A DNA stretch of 64,000 nucleotides from Amorphophallus konjac (Eukaryota > Streptophyta > Magnoliopsida > Alismatales > Araceae), in NCBI GenBank assembly GCA_022559845.1, contig CM040117.1, positions 13,416,856 through 13,480,855 of the forward strand, given 5' to 3'. Shown here piece by piece: positions 33,377 to 46,014 of this stretch. The notes under the pieces were generated by a model. The model was not told where the DNA came from. It saw nothing but the letters and a program-made list of their open reading frames with translations, and searched no databases. Within the stretch, counting starts at the first letter, position 1, and each line of letters opens with the position of its first letter. Made by a program: the position numbers and the translations under genes.

Positions 33377-36229
33377 TGTTGTATTAGATGGACGCAGTCT
33401 ATCTTCATGAAGTGTGGATCTAGAGGGGGGGTGAATAGATCTATTGCCTAATTAAAAACCAGTAAGAGGTTCTAATGCGGAAAGTAGGCAGAACTACTGA
33501 ATCACTAACCCAAATATTAGATTTGAACAGAAGCGAATCAAACTATGAAGCTGAGTAAGAAATCCAATCGTACACAATTCATAGACAAACACACAAACAC
33601 AAGGCACCCAAAATTTTTAGGTGGTTCGGTCAAAGACCTACATCCACCCCACACTCAACCGAGTGTGGCTTACTGCTGCGCAATACAGCTTGCGTCTGCT
33701 GGGCACTACAGCTTGGCCTACAAACCGCTGAGCAGCACAGCTTGCTGTCCGAGACAAGTCTCACCTGCTGAGGATTACAGCTTCACCTGTCCAGTGGAAT
33801 CCTCCACTACAACTGCTGGGGTTTACAGCTTACCCGTCCAGAGGCAGCACCTCTGCTAACAGCTGACTCACAGCTTGAAGAAACAAGTTCAGAAATAAAA
33901 GACAGAAGCAAATGAAAATAGAAAACCCAAGTGGGAATGTAGCTCGGAATGAGCAAGGCTCAGCTCTGGTATCTGAACCAAGAGTCTGAGATACAATCAG
34001 AGAAGCTCTCAAACAAAACTCTCTCAATCTCACTCTCTCAACACATCTCTCTCAATCTTCTCTTCTCTCTTTTTCTTCTTCTCTATCTTTCTTCTCTTTG
34101 TGGATCGGTGGCTCTTTGCTGCTTCAGGCTTCTACTCTCTCTATATAGACTTTGCCACTATTCGATCGATCAGCCTTCATCTGAAGACGAAGACTCATAT
34201 ATATACAGCAGCAGATTGGATAAGGGCGCGTGGCTTCCACATTTCCCGCCCAGAGAATTCACCAGATCCGAGGACATTTCATCCACATGGCAGCATCCTG
34301 GATGGGCTGCTTCCACGTGTCACCATCACATCACCTCGTCCTCCTTGGATCACGAGCCAGGTCATCAATCCCAGCAAGGAATCCCTGTCAGACAGTCGAG
34401 ATAGAATCATCAGTTTAAGTATAAACCCTGTACAGACTTTGCAGGATTGAATGCATTGTATAGACTTCAGTGTATGGACTTTGTAAGCTCGAATGCAATA
34501 TACAGACTCTGCAGAACATTCAGTGGCCAACGTATAGACTTAGGCAATGTAACACCTTGGACAGACAACTGACAATGTATGGACTTCAACTCAAGGATGC
34601 ACAATGTACAGACTTGAATTCACATGATGCACAATGTGCAGACTTGAATTCATATGATGCACAATGTGCAGACTTGAATGCTGTGTGATGTACAGACTTC
34701 ATGTTATGCATAAGACTCTAAGGAAGACAGACTATGTATAGACTTGGCCAGCCTTCAGCTCGATGTTTAGACTTCAAGAATGATGCATGCAATGCACTGG
34801 ACAATGTATGGACTTAGCCGATGCAGACTAGTCTGATGTACAGACTTGCTCGTTGTTCAGACTTCATGAACAATGTACAGACTTGCCAAAGGAAACTCTG
34901 TACAGACTTGATGCATGCAAGGCAATCGAGTGTATAGACATCCACAATGTATAGACTTGCCAAGGGAAAGGGCTGTACAGACTTGAGCAAAGCAAAGCAA
35001 TTGAATGTGTAGACTTTCACAATGTGTAGACTTGCCAAAGGTAACTGGATGATGTACAGACTTGAACAAAGCAAAGTCTGTACAGACTTGATCGTTCACA
35101 ATGTATAGACTTTGGCAACACAATGGCTGTACAGACTTCCACTCAACTATGATGTATAGACTTGCCAAGGGAAACGACGGTAAAGCTATCAGTGTATAGA
35201 CTTTGAGTGCAACGTCGGTAAAGCTACCGATGTATAGACTTGCAAGTGCAACGTAGGTGAAGCTACCAAGGTATAGACTTCGAAGTTGACTGGTGGATGT
35301 ACAGACTTCACCTCGATGTATATACTATGAAGGTTCAACTGGTGAATGTGCAGACTTCACCAATGTATAGACTTTGAAGTTCAATGATGGATGTACAGAC
35401 TTCACCTCGAGCAATCTACAGTGCAATGTATGGACTTTGAAGAACAATGCATGACGCTGTACAGACTTCACTGATGTATGGACTTAGCTTCGTGCATGCT
35501 ACAGTCCAATGTATGGACTTTGAATGCAAACACCACAGTGCAATGTAAAGACTTTGCCCAATGCATAAGACGCTGTACAGACTTAGCCTGAAACATTAGA
35601 CACTGGACGATGTACAGACTTAGCCTGAAACATTGTATAGACTTGCTGAATGTGCGAGCTGTAATGTATAGACTTGGGTTGATGCAGCACGACAACAGCC
35701 AATGTATAGACTTTACCTATGCGAGCAATGCAGCAATGTATAGACATTATCGTGCAGACAGTACCTTACATGCATTAGTGTATAGACTGTATGCCTAATG
35801 GATGCACTGATGCAGTATATACACAAAGGAAGCAATGCACCGATGCAATGCATAGACATGCAAGTTATATGAGCTGCACTGTATAGACTCTGCTATGCAT
35901 GAAGACGAGTGTATAGACTTGGAAATCTGGGGGTGTCGACACATCTAAGAAAAAGGTCGACCCACTACTATCCAGACTGTGCATGGATGTATATACTTGT
36001 GTTCTAAACGATGCACAATCACAACACAAAGCAGTGTATAGACTCTACGTGCAATGTGTAGACATTGAGTGTGTGTGCAGTGTGTAAACCTGTACAGTGC
36101 ATAGAACACATAGACAATCTGATAAGAGCAATTTCATCAAAACATAAACAGTTGCCAATCAATCAAAATAAGGTGTTGCCAATGAAATAAAGTAATTATC
36201 AACATCATCAACACAAAGGAGTCACAACA
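33377..36229 (-). repeat. 3' LTR of Sirevirus-like element, complete
   Basis: It is 2853 bp, with plus-strand ends TGTTGT and ACAACA forming the terminal inverted repeat. The first 1467 bp match 43439-44905 with scattered, mostly transition differences. More than half of the LTR (34430-36100) is the TGTATAGACTT minisatellite. Confidence 0.9.
34430..36100. repeat. TGTATAGACTT minisatellite inside Sirevirus LTR
   Basis: Some sixty copies of AATGTATAGACTT or ATGTACAGACTT occur at irregular spacing of 15-45 bp with unrelated spacers. The other LTR keeps only the first part (44490-44905). The core is the reverse complement of the one filling 6920-7930. Confidence 0.92.
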
Positions 36230-36230
36230 A

Positions 36231-36243
36231 TCTCCCCTTTTTT
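36231..36243 (-). promoter_or_regulatory. Polypurine tract of copia element
   Basis: The minus strand reads AAAAAAGGGGAGA, ending one base before the LTR terminus TGTTGTGACTCC. This is the usual copia arrangement. Confidence 0.85.
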
Positions 36244-37821
36244 GATGATGGCAACCCCCTATCATATAGAAGAGCAACAACATGTCATTCAGATGAAAGA
36301 CATGATTTGTTATTCAGATTGTCATGCAGATGCTATGAATGCATGCTATGAAGTGAAGACTAACTCCCTGCTCACAAGATCTCCCCCTATGCCGTAACAT
36401 GATGCATACACTCCCCCTTTGCCAAAAAATGGATACACTCCCCTGGAATGAATTCAGAATTAATCAAACAAGACAATATTCTCCCCCTTTGCCATCAACA
36501 AAGAGGAGGGAAAGTGATTACAAGGGAAGGAACAAGAGAGATCGTCTGACTGGCATTCTGAACAAGCAGTTCAGGAATAAACATTCTAAAGCACAGAGTC
36601 TTCAGTCATATGAATTTAGAAACTACTTTCAGATAGAATTATGGTTTAAAGGTTATAAATTTTGAGTTCATGCACTACAATCAATGGATAAGTTTTCTGT
36701 GCATGATAAAAAATTAAACCAGAATCACATTTGCATGAGAGATTCAGTTTCAAAATATCTTACTTTCATAGGCTCAAAAAAGAATGATTAAGAGATACCA
36801 AGTCATGTATTGAGATTAAACAAATTGACATCCATGAAATTTCTTTTGAAGGAACAGCATTTTTCATTGTATTTCATTAAGGGCATTCAGGTGCCATTTG
36901 TCTTTCTGCGTAAGGGTATACGTTTATCAGATGCCAATTACCCTTAGATACTCAACATGGTGGACCATTCATCCATGATCAAATGCAGTAGACTGATTTA
37001 CACCTTTTTGTGTGAGGGTACACGTTTATCAGATGCCAATTACCCCCAGGTACTTAGTGAAACCACCCTACTATTTTGATCATTTTATACAGAGATAACT
37101 GATACACCTCATGACTGAAGTGTTGTCCATTTCTTTGATGGATCACTTAGTTTCTCAGTATTTTATCAGTCATTGCTCTGCCAATGTTATTTTTCAATTA
37201 ATTTTTAATGTTTTTCAATATCTTTCTTAGCTGTCCTTTATTTGTTTCAGAATGAATTGTTTAAGGACAATACTTAGCTTCTCTAACATGATTTCAGATG
37301 AGTTTTCATATTTCAGATATAATTGGCTTTGTCTGACATGAAATAAGATAAGGGTTGAGAGCTTTATCAATTTTCAGCTTCCTTATTTACTGATTGTAAT
37401 CTTTAAACTTTAAAGTTTATAAAATTTAAACTATTAAGTCAGTCTTCAAGCAATTTAAAATTCTTATAAGAGAAAAAGTCTGTTTTCTATTGCTTAGGAA
37501 TCAGAACTGACTAACAGATTGCCATATGTCAGATTCAACTCATTCAGGGCCAAAGAATGAATGAATTCAAGAAAGATGATGACCACCCTGAATTTCTAAC
37601 AATACTCCCCCTGTCTATATGCATGCAATTTTGCAAATGAGTGGCAAGAATTAAATACCACTGTTATGATATGCAATGATGATCATGAGTGTGATGCCAA
37701 ACAGAATATGAATGTTATGCATGATCATGAGTCTGTTGCAACATTCAACATTCACAAGGTTTTATTCAAGCTATCAGATGCAAGTCCAAGTCAGAAATTT
37801 TATTCAAAGTAGCTGAAAAAT
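36244..37821 (-). other. Non-coding 3' stretch of Sirevirus-like element
   Basis: There is no coding frame of note, so an envelope-like gene, present in some Sireviruses, is absent. On the minus strand GGCAAAGGGGGAG-like purine runs recur near 36382, 36412, 36482 and 37608, besides the terminal tract. A motif TTTATCAGATGCCAATTACC occurs at about 36923 and 37027, as part of a diverged direct repeat of about 75 bp. Confidence 0.65.
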
Positions 37822-40557
37822 TTATTCACCATGCTGAAATTTACACAAGCCAAGTTCTCTTCTAAGAAATTTGAACCTTTCATTCCCAAGAGGCTTAGTA
37901 AAAATATCAGCAATTTATTTTTCAGTTTCAATGAAGTTCATTTCAATTTCATTTTTATTTACAAAATCTCCCAAAAAATGGTGTTTTAGCTCTATATGCT
38001 TAGTCCTAGAATGATGAACATGATTTTTAGCAAGGCATATAGCACTAGTATTATCACATAACATTGGAATACATCCCAATTTTATCTGATAATCATCCAG
38101 TTGGTGCTTGATCCATAGTACTTGGGTAGCACAATTACCTGTAGCAACATATTCAGCCTTAGCTATAGACAAGGCTACAGTGTGTTGCTTCTTAGATGTC
38201 CAAGACACTAGACAGCCACTAAGGAATTGACAATAGCCACTAGTGCTTTTTCTCTCTACTCGACACCCAGCATAATCTGCATCAGTGTAGGCTAGAAGTT
38301 CTAACTCACACTTGACAGGATACCAAAGACCTAGCTCTTGGGTGCCTAGTAAATACCTAAAAATCCTTTTCACAGTTTTAAAATGAGTTTCTTTAGGACT
38401 AGCCTGAAATCTAGAGCATAAACACACTGCAAATTGAATATCAGGCCTAGATGCTGTAAGGTATAGAAGGGATCCGATCATACCTCTATATAGCCTTTGG
38501 TCCACTGGTTTACCTTTAGGATCTTCATCCAAACTGGTTGAGGTAGCCATTGGAGCAGCTATTTCCTTGAGGTTCTCCATTTTGTACTTCTTCAATAGAT
38601 CCCTTATGTACTTGGACTGAGAGATGAAGATGCCATCTTTTGATTGTGTAACTTGCAGTCCAAGAAACAGTTTGAGCTCACCCATTGAGCTCATTTCAAA
38701 CTCATTAGTCATAATTTGAGAGAATTCCTCACACAATTTGGGGTTAGTTGACCCAAACACAATGTCATCCACATAAATTTGAATGATAAGAATATCTGAA
38801 TGACTCACCTTGGCGAACAATGTTTGATCAACTACACCTCTTGTGAAGTTCTTTTTAGTGAGGAATTTACTCAACCTGTCATACCAAGCTCTAGGAGCTT
38901 GCTTTAAACCATAGAGAGCTTTATTGAGTTTGTAAACATGATTGGGGAAGTCTAAACATTCAAACCCAGGAGGCTACCTCACATAGACATCCTCACTGAT
39001 TTCCCCATTTAGAAAAGCAGATTTCACATCCATCTGCTGAAGATTAATTCCTAGGGAACATGCATAAGCCAATAATATTCTGATAGCTTCTAACCTGGCT
39101 ACAGGGGCAAAAGACTCTTCAAAGTCTATACCAAATTCCTGATTATACCCCTGAGCTACAAGTCTAGCTTTATTTTTAATGACATTCCCTGATTCATCAG
39201 TTTTATTTCTGAACACCCATTTAGTCCCTATGACTGTTTCATGATCAGGAGGTGGAACCAAATGCCACACCTTATTCCTGTCAAATTGATTAAGCTCTTC
39301 ATGCATGGCATTAATCCAATGCACATCTTTGAGAGCACAGTCAATGGACTTAGGTTCTACATTTGAAACAAAAGCATAAGCATTCAATTCATTTTGAATT
39401 CTCAAGTGGCCTCTAGTCCTAGGGGGATCATGCAGATTTACAATTACATTATCTACAGGATGATCTTTAAGATATCTAATGTTAACAATTGGATTGTCAT
39501 GATTTTGATTTACCTCCCCCTGAGCTGTAGGCTCTTCTTCATTAGGCTCTTCATTTCCTTCCTCATCTTCGGATTGGTCTGCAGAATTTCCTTCCTTCAA
39601 AATATCACCATTGTCTTCATTCCTGCATTGACCAACATTAGTCTTTAATAAGGATTCATCAAAAACTATATGTGGAGATTCTTCAACAGTTTTGGAATTC
39701 AAATTATACACTCTATATGCTCGGGTATTTTTAGAATAACCAAGAAAGATTCCTGGTTCACCTTTAGGTTCAAATTTGTCAAGATCTCTTTTATCATTAA
39801 TATGAATGAAACATTTACAACCAAAAACCTTGAAATGAGCAATAGAAGATTTCTTACCCTTTAAGATGTCATAGGGTGTTTTCTGAGTAGAAGGTCTTAC
39901 CATGGCTCTGTTAATTACATAACAGGCAGTGTTTACTGCTTCAGCCCAAAACTTCCTTGGTAGACCACCTTCAACCAAGAGTGTACGACCCATCTCCACT
40001 AGGGTTCTGTTCCTTCTCTCCACGACTCCATTCTGCTCAGGTGTCCTTGGTGAGGAGTACCTATGGTTAATTCCATTTGACCTGCAAAATTCATCAAACT
40101 GTGAGTTTTCAAACTCACCTCCATGATCAGTCAAAATATTTTCAATTTTCTGATTTATTTTAACATAGAACTCCTGAAATTCTGAGAATGCATCACTCTT
40201 ATGAGATAAGAAATAAACCCAAGTATACCTAGAGAAGTCATCTACCATGACAAACCCATACTTCCTCCCTGATAAGCTGACAGATCTGGTTGGCCCAAAA
40301 AGGTCCATGTGTATCAGCTCATAGGGTTTAGAAGATAGATTTTCAGTTCTAGATTTAAATGACTTTCTAGTTATCTTTGACTGAGTGCATGCATCACAAA
40401 TTTTATTTTCATTCTTAAAGGAAACTTCAGGAAGTCCTCTAACCATGCCATGCTTATTCAGTTTATGTAAAACAGTGTAACTAGCATGACCTAACCTACG
40501 ATGTCATAAAAATGTTAAGTCTTCTCTACTAGCAGTAAGGCATAGGTTAGAATGTTA
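37822..40557 (-). pseudogene. pol: Copia integrase, reverse transcriptase and RNase H with four stops
   Basis: One minus-strand frame, read from high to low coordinate. It starts with the pre-integrase zinc-binding region (HRRLGHAS near 40500, CDAC near 40385). Next is the integrase core with DDF, TDHGGEF and [10 protein letters not shown]. Then follow the reverse transcriptase with YVDD at 38764-38775 and a copia RNase H (DADYAG, AKAEYVA, CDNTSA). Stops within the frame: TAA 40555-40557, TGA 40504-40506, TAG 38974-38976 (just before PPGFE) and TAA 37915-37917; the natural end is at 37822. All fit single transitions. The frame differs from the protease frame upstream because of a one-base deletion near 40698. 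Confidence 0.9.
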
Positions 40558-40592
40558 AATATCATCTAAATCTATCATGTAAGTGTTATTTA

Positions 40593-43379
40593 TCATCTTG
40601 CCAGAAAATTTAACAGTTTCGGAATCAGGTTCAAAAACTTTGCACCATTGAGAATCAAAAAGCACTTTGCATCCTTTATCACATAGTTGGCTGAGGCTAA
40701 GTTATAGGCTAAACCTTCAACCAACATGACATCCTCAATGCAACAAGTAGAACACTTACCTACCTTACATGTTCCAACAATCTTACCCTTTGTGTTGCTA
40801 CCAAAGGTGACAAGGCCTCCTTGTTTCTCTGTTAGCATGCAGAACTTGGCCTTATCCCCTGTCATATGCCTGGAGTAGCCACTATCCAAGTACCACAAAT
40901 TATTCTTGGCTGCCAGGCATACCTGCACGCACAATCAGGTAGAGAGGTTTGGAACCCAAGACTGATTGGGCTCCAGAACGGATGAAATAGAAGCAAAGCA
41001 AGAAAGCAGACTTTTCGGAATCCACATTTGTTTAAAAGAATTTTGTTCAGTGGATTCTACAGATTTCTTTCTGTTGTTGTTCCTCTTCTTCTTGTTGTTT
41101 GTCTTCTTATTGTTTGCACCAGCATGATTGTTGGCAGTGTTGTTTCTTTGCCAGTGCCTTGGCCGGGGTGCATTCATGAAGTTGTGGCCATAGTAGTTCC
41201 TGGGCTGGCTGTGGAAATGTTGGTTCCTAGGTGTCCAATAGCCATACCCATCAACCCAATTTCTAGTGTAAGGTCTGTAAGACTGTGTAGCCTGATGTCC
41301 AAGACCTGTAAACCTTCCTTGAGTCCTAGTCCATCCTGACCTATCTGGATAGGTTGACTGTGCGAAGAAATGGGACTGGGCTCTAGGTTGGTAGAAATGT
41401 TTGGGTTGAGCTCTAAAATCATTCTGCCTCCCCTGCACCTTGGACCCTACTGACCTATTCATAGGAGTGTATTGGGTCTTCTTCAGAGGTGGTGGTGATG
41501 GTGGAGACTTGGTACCCTTAACATGGGGTTTATAAGACTGTTTAGGTTGACCCCTAACCTGAGACTGAGCTTTGGGATTTTGCACAGATGTGCTAGCTCT
41601 ACTAGGCTCACTCAGCTTTTGTTTGCCCTTCTCCTCAGCACTGGGCTTTTTCAAATTAGCATTTTTGTTCATTGAATTGTTTGAATTCATGCTAATTAGA
41701 GGTCCTTTTTCTTTTTGTGCAACAAATGAAATAGTTTTCATTCCAATGGTTTTCGTTGCACTTGAATTAAATCTTAGGCCCTCTTTTCTGAAGTTGACCT
41801 TTGACCCTAACAAAGCATTTAGATTATCAGTACCTTGGGTCATCTTCTCAATGGTTTTAAGCTTGTCCTCATTGTCCTTTTGAATGTCTTCAATGGATTT
41901 TTTTAGTTCTGTATTCACACTTAGGACATCTTGATATTTTTCATTCACAATTTTTATCTCACTTTCATATTTCTGGATTTTCAGTTTCCATTCATCAACT
42001 TCTTTTTCTAACCTCTCATTATCTTCTTTAGAGGCTTTTAACTCATTTTTGATTTCATCTAATTCAGAGCCTGTGAGTTTCAATTTTCCATTCTCAGATT
42101 CTAAACATGCAATTTTATCAGTTAGAGTTTTATCATTTTGCATGGAGTTAATCTTTCTTCTTAGATGCCTGTTCTTTTTTCTAATATCATCAGCTCTATC
42201 AGCTATGTCATGGTAAGCATCTACCCAATCAGCGATAGTGAAATTTTCAAATCTAGTGATTACCTCGTCTGAGTCCTCTTCTCTGTCTTCTGAGCTTGTT
42301 GCCATAAGGCAAATGGGCTTCTCAGATTCGACTTCACTGTCTGAGCTGCTACTGAAGGAACCTTCATCACTCCAGGTACTCACCATTGCTTTCCCTTTCG
42401 TGTTCCTTCTCTTTGACTTGTCCTTGTATTTCTGATTATCTGGACAGTCAGCTTTCAAATGGCCTGGTTTTCTGCATTGATAACAAGTATTAGTTTCAGT
42501 TTTCTTTGTAGGGTTGTGTTTATACCTTTTGTCCCTTCGGCCGCCACTGTACTTCTTTTGGCTGAATCGTCCTGCTCCTTTCCTGAGAAATCACCTGAAC
42601 TCTCTGGTCATCATGGCCATCTCAGAACGAATTATGTCTTCTTCATTCAGGCTCTCCTCTGATGATGAACTGCTAGAGCTGGATCTGGACTTGGTGGATT
42701 TGCTGGTACCAGCCTTCAGCACTATCGATTTCTTCTTCTTCTCAGCTTCCTCCATCTTTGGCATATTAATCTCATATGCCATCAGCGAGCCGATTAGCTC
42801 ATCAGCCCTTGTATTTCGCAAGTCCCTTGACTCCTCCATCACTGTAACCTTAGTATGCCAAGCATGAGTCAGGGAGCGCAGTATCTTCCTCACTACATCA
42901 TATTTAGTCTGAGGTTTCCCGAGACCTCTAAGACCATTAGTAATGGTTGTCAATCGAGCATACATCTCCTTGATGGTCTCGTTGGGCTTCATCTTGAAGG
43001 CTTCATATTCGGACACAAGGAAATTGGCCTTCGTCTCTCTTACTTGAGAAGACCCTTCATGAATGACTACGAGTGCATCCCACGTCTCCTTAGCTGAACT
43101 GCAGGCTGATACGCGGGAGAATTCTGTAGGGTGCAGAGAGCACTGAATGGCATTTATGGCACTCCAATTCAGTGTAGACCTCCTTATCTCCTCCTTGGTC
43201 CAGACTTCCTCATTAGGGGACACCTCATAAGGTCCCTTGCTGACTACCTTCCAGATCTCGTAATCCTTAGCCCTCAAAAATACTTGCATACGGTTCTTCC
43301 AGTATGCATAGTTAGATCCATCGAAGAATGGGGGCTTTGTGGTTGAGTGTCCTTCAGCTATCATCCCTCGAGCATCCAT
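40593..43379 (-). pseudogene. gag-pro: Copia gag and protease with two stops and a frameshift
   Basis: The frame begins with ATG 43379 (MDARGMIAEG) and the gag domain (YAYWKNRMQVFLRAKDYEIW; ETWDAL). A serine-rich stretch leads to a CCHC zinc knuckle CYQCRKPGHLKADC (about 42441-42485). A long coiled coil (about 41800-42330) and a basic, asparagine-rich region follow. The protease has WYLDSGYSRHMTG near 40880, where the residue after DSG is tyrosine instead of the usual cysteine. Stops: TGA 42591-42593 and TGA 40935-40937. Near 40698 one base appears deleted, moving the reading to the pol frame. Confidence 0.9.
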
Positions 43380-43423
43380 CTTGGCCTTTCCTCTTCGGGT
43401 GGTAAGTCCCTGTAGAAGAGTAT

Positions 43424-43436
43424 GGCTCTGATACCA
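43424..43436 (-). promoter_or_regulatory. Initiator tRNA-Met primer binding site
   Basis: The minus strand reads TGGTATCAGAGCC, the classical copia PBS, separated from the LTR end (43439) by two bases. Confidence 0.95.
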
Positions 43437-43438
43437 AG

Positions 43439-44905
43439 TGTTGTATTAGATGGACGCATTCTATCTCCACGAAGTGTTGATCTAGAGGGGGGGTGAATAG
43501 ATCTACTGCCTAATTAAAAACCAGTAAGAGGTTCTAATGCGGAAAGTAGGCAGAACTACTGAATCACTAACCCGAATATTAGATTTGAACAGAAGCGAAT
43601 CAAACTATGAAGCTGAGTAAGAAATCCAATCGCACATAGTTCATAGACAAACACACAAACACAAGGCACCCAACATTTTTAGGTGGTTCAGTCAAAGACC
43701 TACGTCCACCCCACACTCAACCGAGTGTGGCTTACTACTGTGCAGTACAGCTTGCGTCTGCTGAGCACTACATCTTGGCCTATAAATCGCTGAGCAACAC
43801 AGCTTGCTGTCCGAGACAAGTCTCGCCTGCTGAGGATTACAGCTTCACCTGTCCAGTGGAATCCTCCACTGCAACTGCTGGGGTTTACAGCTTACCCGTC
43901 CAGAGGCAGCACCTCTGCTAACAGCTGACTCACAGCTTGAAGAAACAAGTTCGGAAATAAAAGACAGAAGCAAATGAAAATAGAAAACCCAAGTGAGAAT
44001 GTAGCTCGGAATGAGCAAGGCTCAGCTCTGGTATCTGTACCAAGAGTCTGAGATACAATTAGAGAAGCTCTCAAACAAAACTCTCTCAATCTCACTCTCT
44101 CAACACATCTCTCTCAATCTTCTCTTCTCTCTTTTTCTTCTTCTCTGTCTTTCTTCTCTCTGTGGATCGGTGGCACTCTGCTGCTTCTGGCTTCTACTCT
44201 CTCTGTATAGACTTTGCCACTATTCGATCGATCAGCCTGCATCTGAAGACGAAGACTCATATATATACAGCAGCAGATTGGATAAGGGCACGTGGCTTCC
44301 ACATTTCCCGCCCAGAGAATTCGCCAGATCCGAGGACATTTCATCCACATGGCAGCATCCTAGATGGGCTGCTTCCACGTGTCACCATCACAGCACCTCA
44401 TCCTCCTTGGATCACGAGCCAGGTCATCAATCCCAGCAAGGAATCCCTGTCAGACAGTCGAGATAGAATCATCATATTAAGTATAAACCCTGTACAGACT
44501 TTGCAGGATTGAATGCATTGTATAGACTTCAGTGTATGGACTTTGTGAGCTCGAATGCAATATACAGACTCTGCAGAACATTCAGTGGCCAACGTATAGA
44601 CTTAGGCAATGTAACACCTTGGACAGACAACTGACGATGTATGGACTTCAACTCAAGGATGCACAATGTACACTCTTGAATTCTAATGATGCACAATGTG
44701 CAGACTTGAATTCATATGATGCATAATGTGCAGACTTAAATGCTGTGTGATGTATAGACTTCATGTTATGCATAAGACTCTAAGGAAGAAAGACTATGTA
44801 TAGACTTGGCCAGCCTTCAGCTCGATGTTTAGACTTCAAGAATGATGCATGCAATGCACTGGACAATGTATGGACTTAGCCGATGTAGACTAGTCTGATG
44901 TACAG
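43439..44905 (-). repeat. 5' LTR of Sirevirus-like element, truncated
   Basis: It matches the first 1467 bp of the left LTR and then stops abruptly after TGTACAG. Missing is about 1.39 kb that, on the minus strand, would be the start of U3. The sequence beyond 44906 is unrelated, so a deletion or rearrangement removed this end. Confidence 0.92.
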
Positions 44906-45349
44906 ATGATGGGAATCGACGCCGAGCATGTACATTTACTTTTGCATTTATGTCCTTTTAGTTTGTGTTATATCCTTGGGAAAGTATATGCGCAATTGTA
45001 TGGCTTTATAAGCCAATGCGTCATTCCCATGGATTGTGTGGGTTTTTATGCAATTACACAGTAGGACCCGCAAGGGGGCCCTCAGCCCTTTCCCATTGGT
45101 CCATGTCACCTATGTGGGGCTGGTCAACCATCCAAGGTGGCCATCTAGAAGGGTTGAATGTCAAATGCCACATGGGTAGACAAAGGGAGTAAAAAGTCTA
45201 AGGTAGGCTACCTACCATGTCAAGCTTGTCTCCCACTTGGGTTATTTTATTTTTTTTGTGTGTGTTGGTCAAATTTAATCTAGGCCATTCATTCCCCATC
45301 CCTAGATCCAATGGTAGAGATTGGATTAGATTGGAGGCATATAAATACT
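44906..45349. other. Unassigned flank with a TATA-like motif
   Basis: This stretch has no coding frame. GGCATATAAATACTTG (about 45336-45351) is TATA-like and lies directly before the LTR fragment starting at 45350. I recognise no element in it. Confidence 0.4.
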
Positions 45350-45915
45350 TGTTGGATCCCGTAGTGCAGGAACACGGATCTAGAGGGGTGAATAGATCCT
45401 TGTGCTAAAAACTATGTCCAATTAAAAACACAAACTACCACACAGCGGAATTTACAAGATTGATAGGATTGAGGAAATTAATCTAAACAACTTTAAACTT
45501 AATTCACTCAATCTCACCGAGCTCACACGATTACATAACTAGATAGTAGAGAACACACAATCACACAAATCAAATCACAAAACCCGGGGATTTTTAAGGT
45601 GGTTCGGGACCACGACGGGCGCCCTACGTCCACCCCTCACCAATCCGGTGAGGCTTCACTACACGCTACAAAGTATAGCAACATGGGGAAGAACCCCAAC
45701 ACACACACGCTGCTTTCGCAGCAAACCACACACGAGGCCTCGCCTCAAACTACTGCCACAGCAGCACACACACACACACACGTTGGGGAACACACCTCGA
45801 ACTGTATACTTCACACGGAGACACAACTCTGTCCACACACACGTAGGACAATGCCTACACAACCACACGGGAGAAAACTCCCAACAACACACGGAGATAT
45901 ACTCTGCACCTAAAG
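45350..45915 (-). repeat. Fragment of a related copia LTR
   Basis: It starts TGTTGGATCCCGTAG and shares GGATCTAGAGG.GGTGAATAGATC, AATTAAAAAC and AGGTGGTTCGG, in order, with the LTR at 33377. It diverges further on and contains a short CA repeat (45768-45780). No second copy or internal region is attached, so it is a solo or broken LTR. The right limit is approximate. Confidence 0.65.
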
Positions 45916-46014
45916 CGTCGGGTGGCCTTTCTTCTCCCGTGCCTTACCCGTAAACGAGCCCGCCTTCGACCGAAACTCGCTTGCCCCTTTTTCATCTTCC
46001 TCCTCTTTTGATTG

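Larger units (their letters stand above)
33377..44905 (-). mobile_element. Sirevirus-like Ty1/copia retrotransposon, truncated 5' LTR
   Basis: A minus-strand copia element with 3' LTR (33377-36229), polypurine tract, pol, gag, initiator-Met PBS (43424-43436) and partial 5' LTR (43439-44905). The order protease, integrase, reverse transcriptase, RNase H shows copia. The long gag with a coiled coil, long LTR and several polypurine-like motifs before the 3' LTR suggest the Sirevirus (SIRE/Maximus) lineage. It carries six premature stops and one frameshift. No target-site duplication can be checked because one LTR end is lost. Confidence 0.92.

Noticed and set aside
34279..35695. Short frames rich in S, L, Y and I in the copia LTR
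   Set aside because: They are by-products of the TGTATAGACTT minisatellite.
36244..37821. Envelope-like gene of a Sirevirus
   Set aside because: No minus-strand frame of useful length and no signal or membrane segment is seen.
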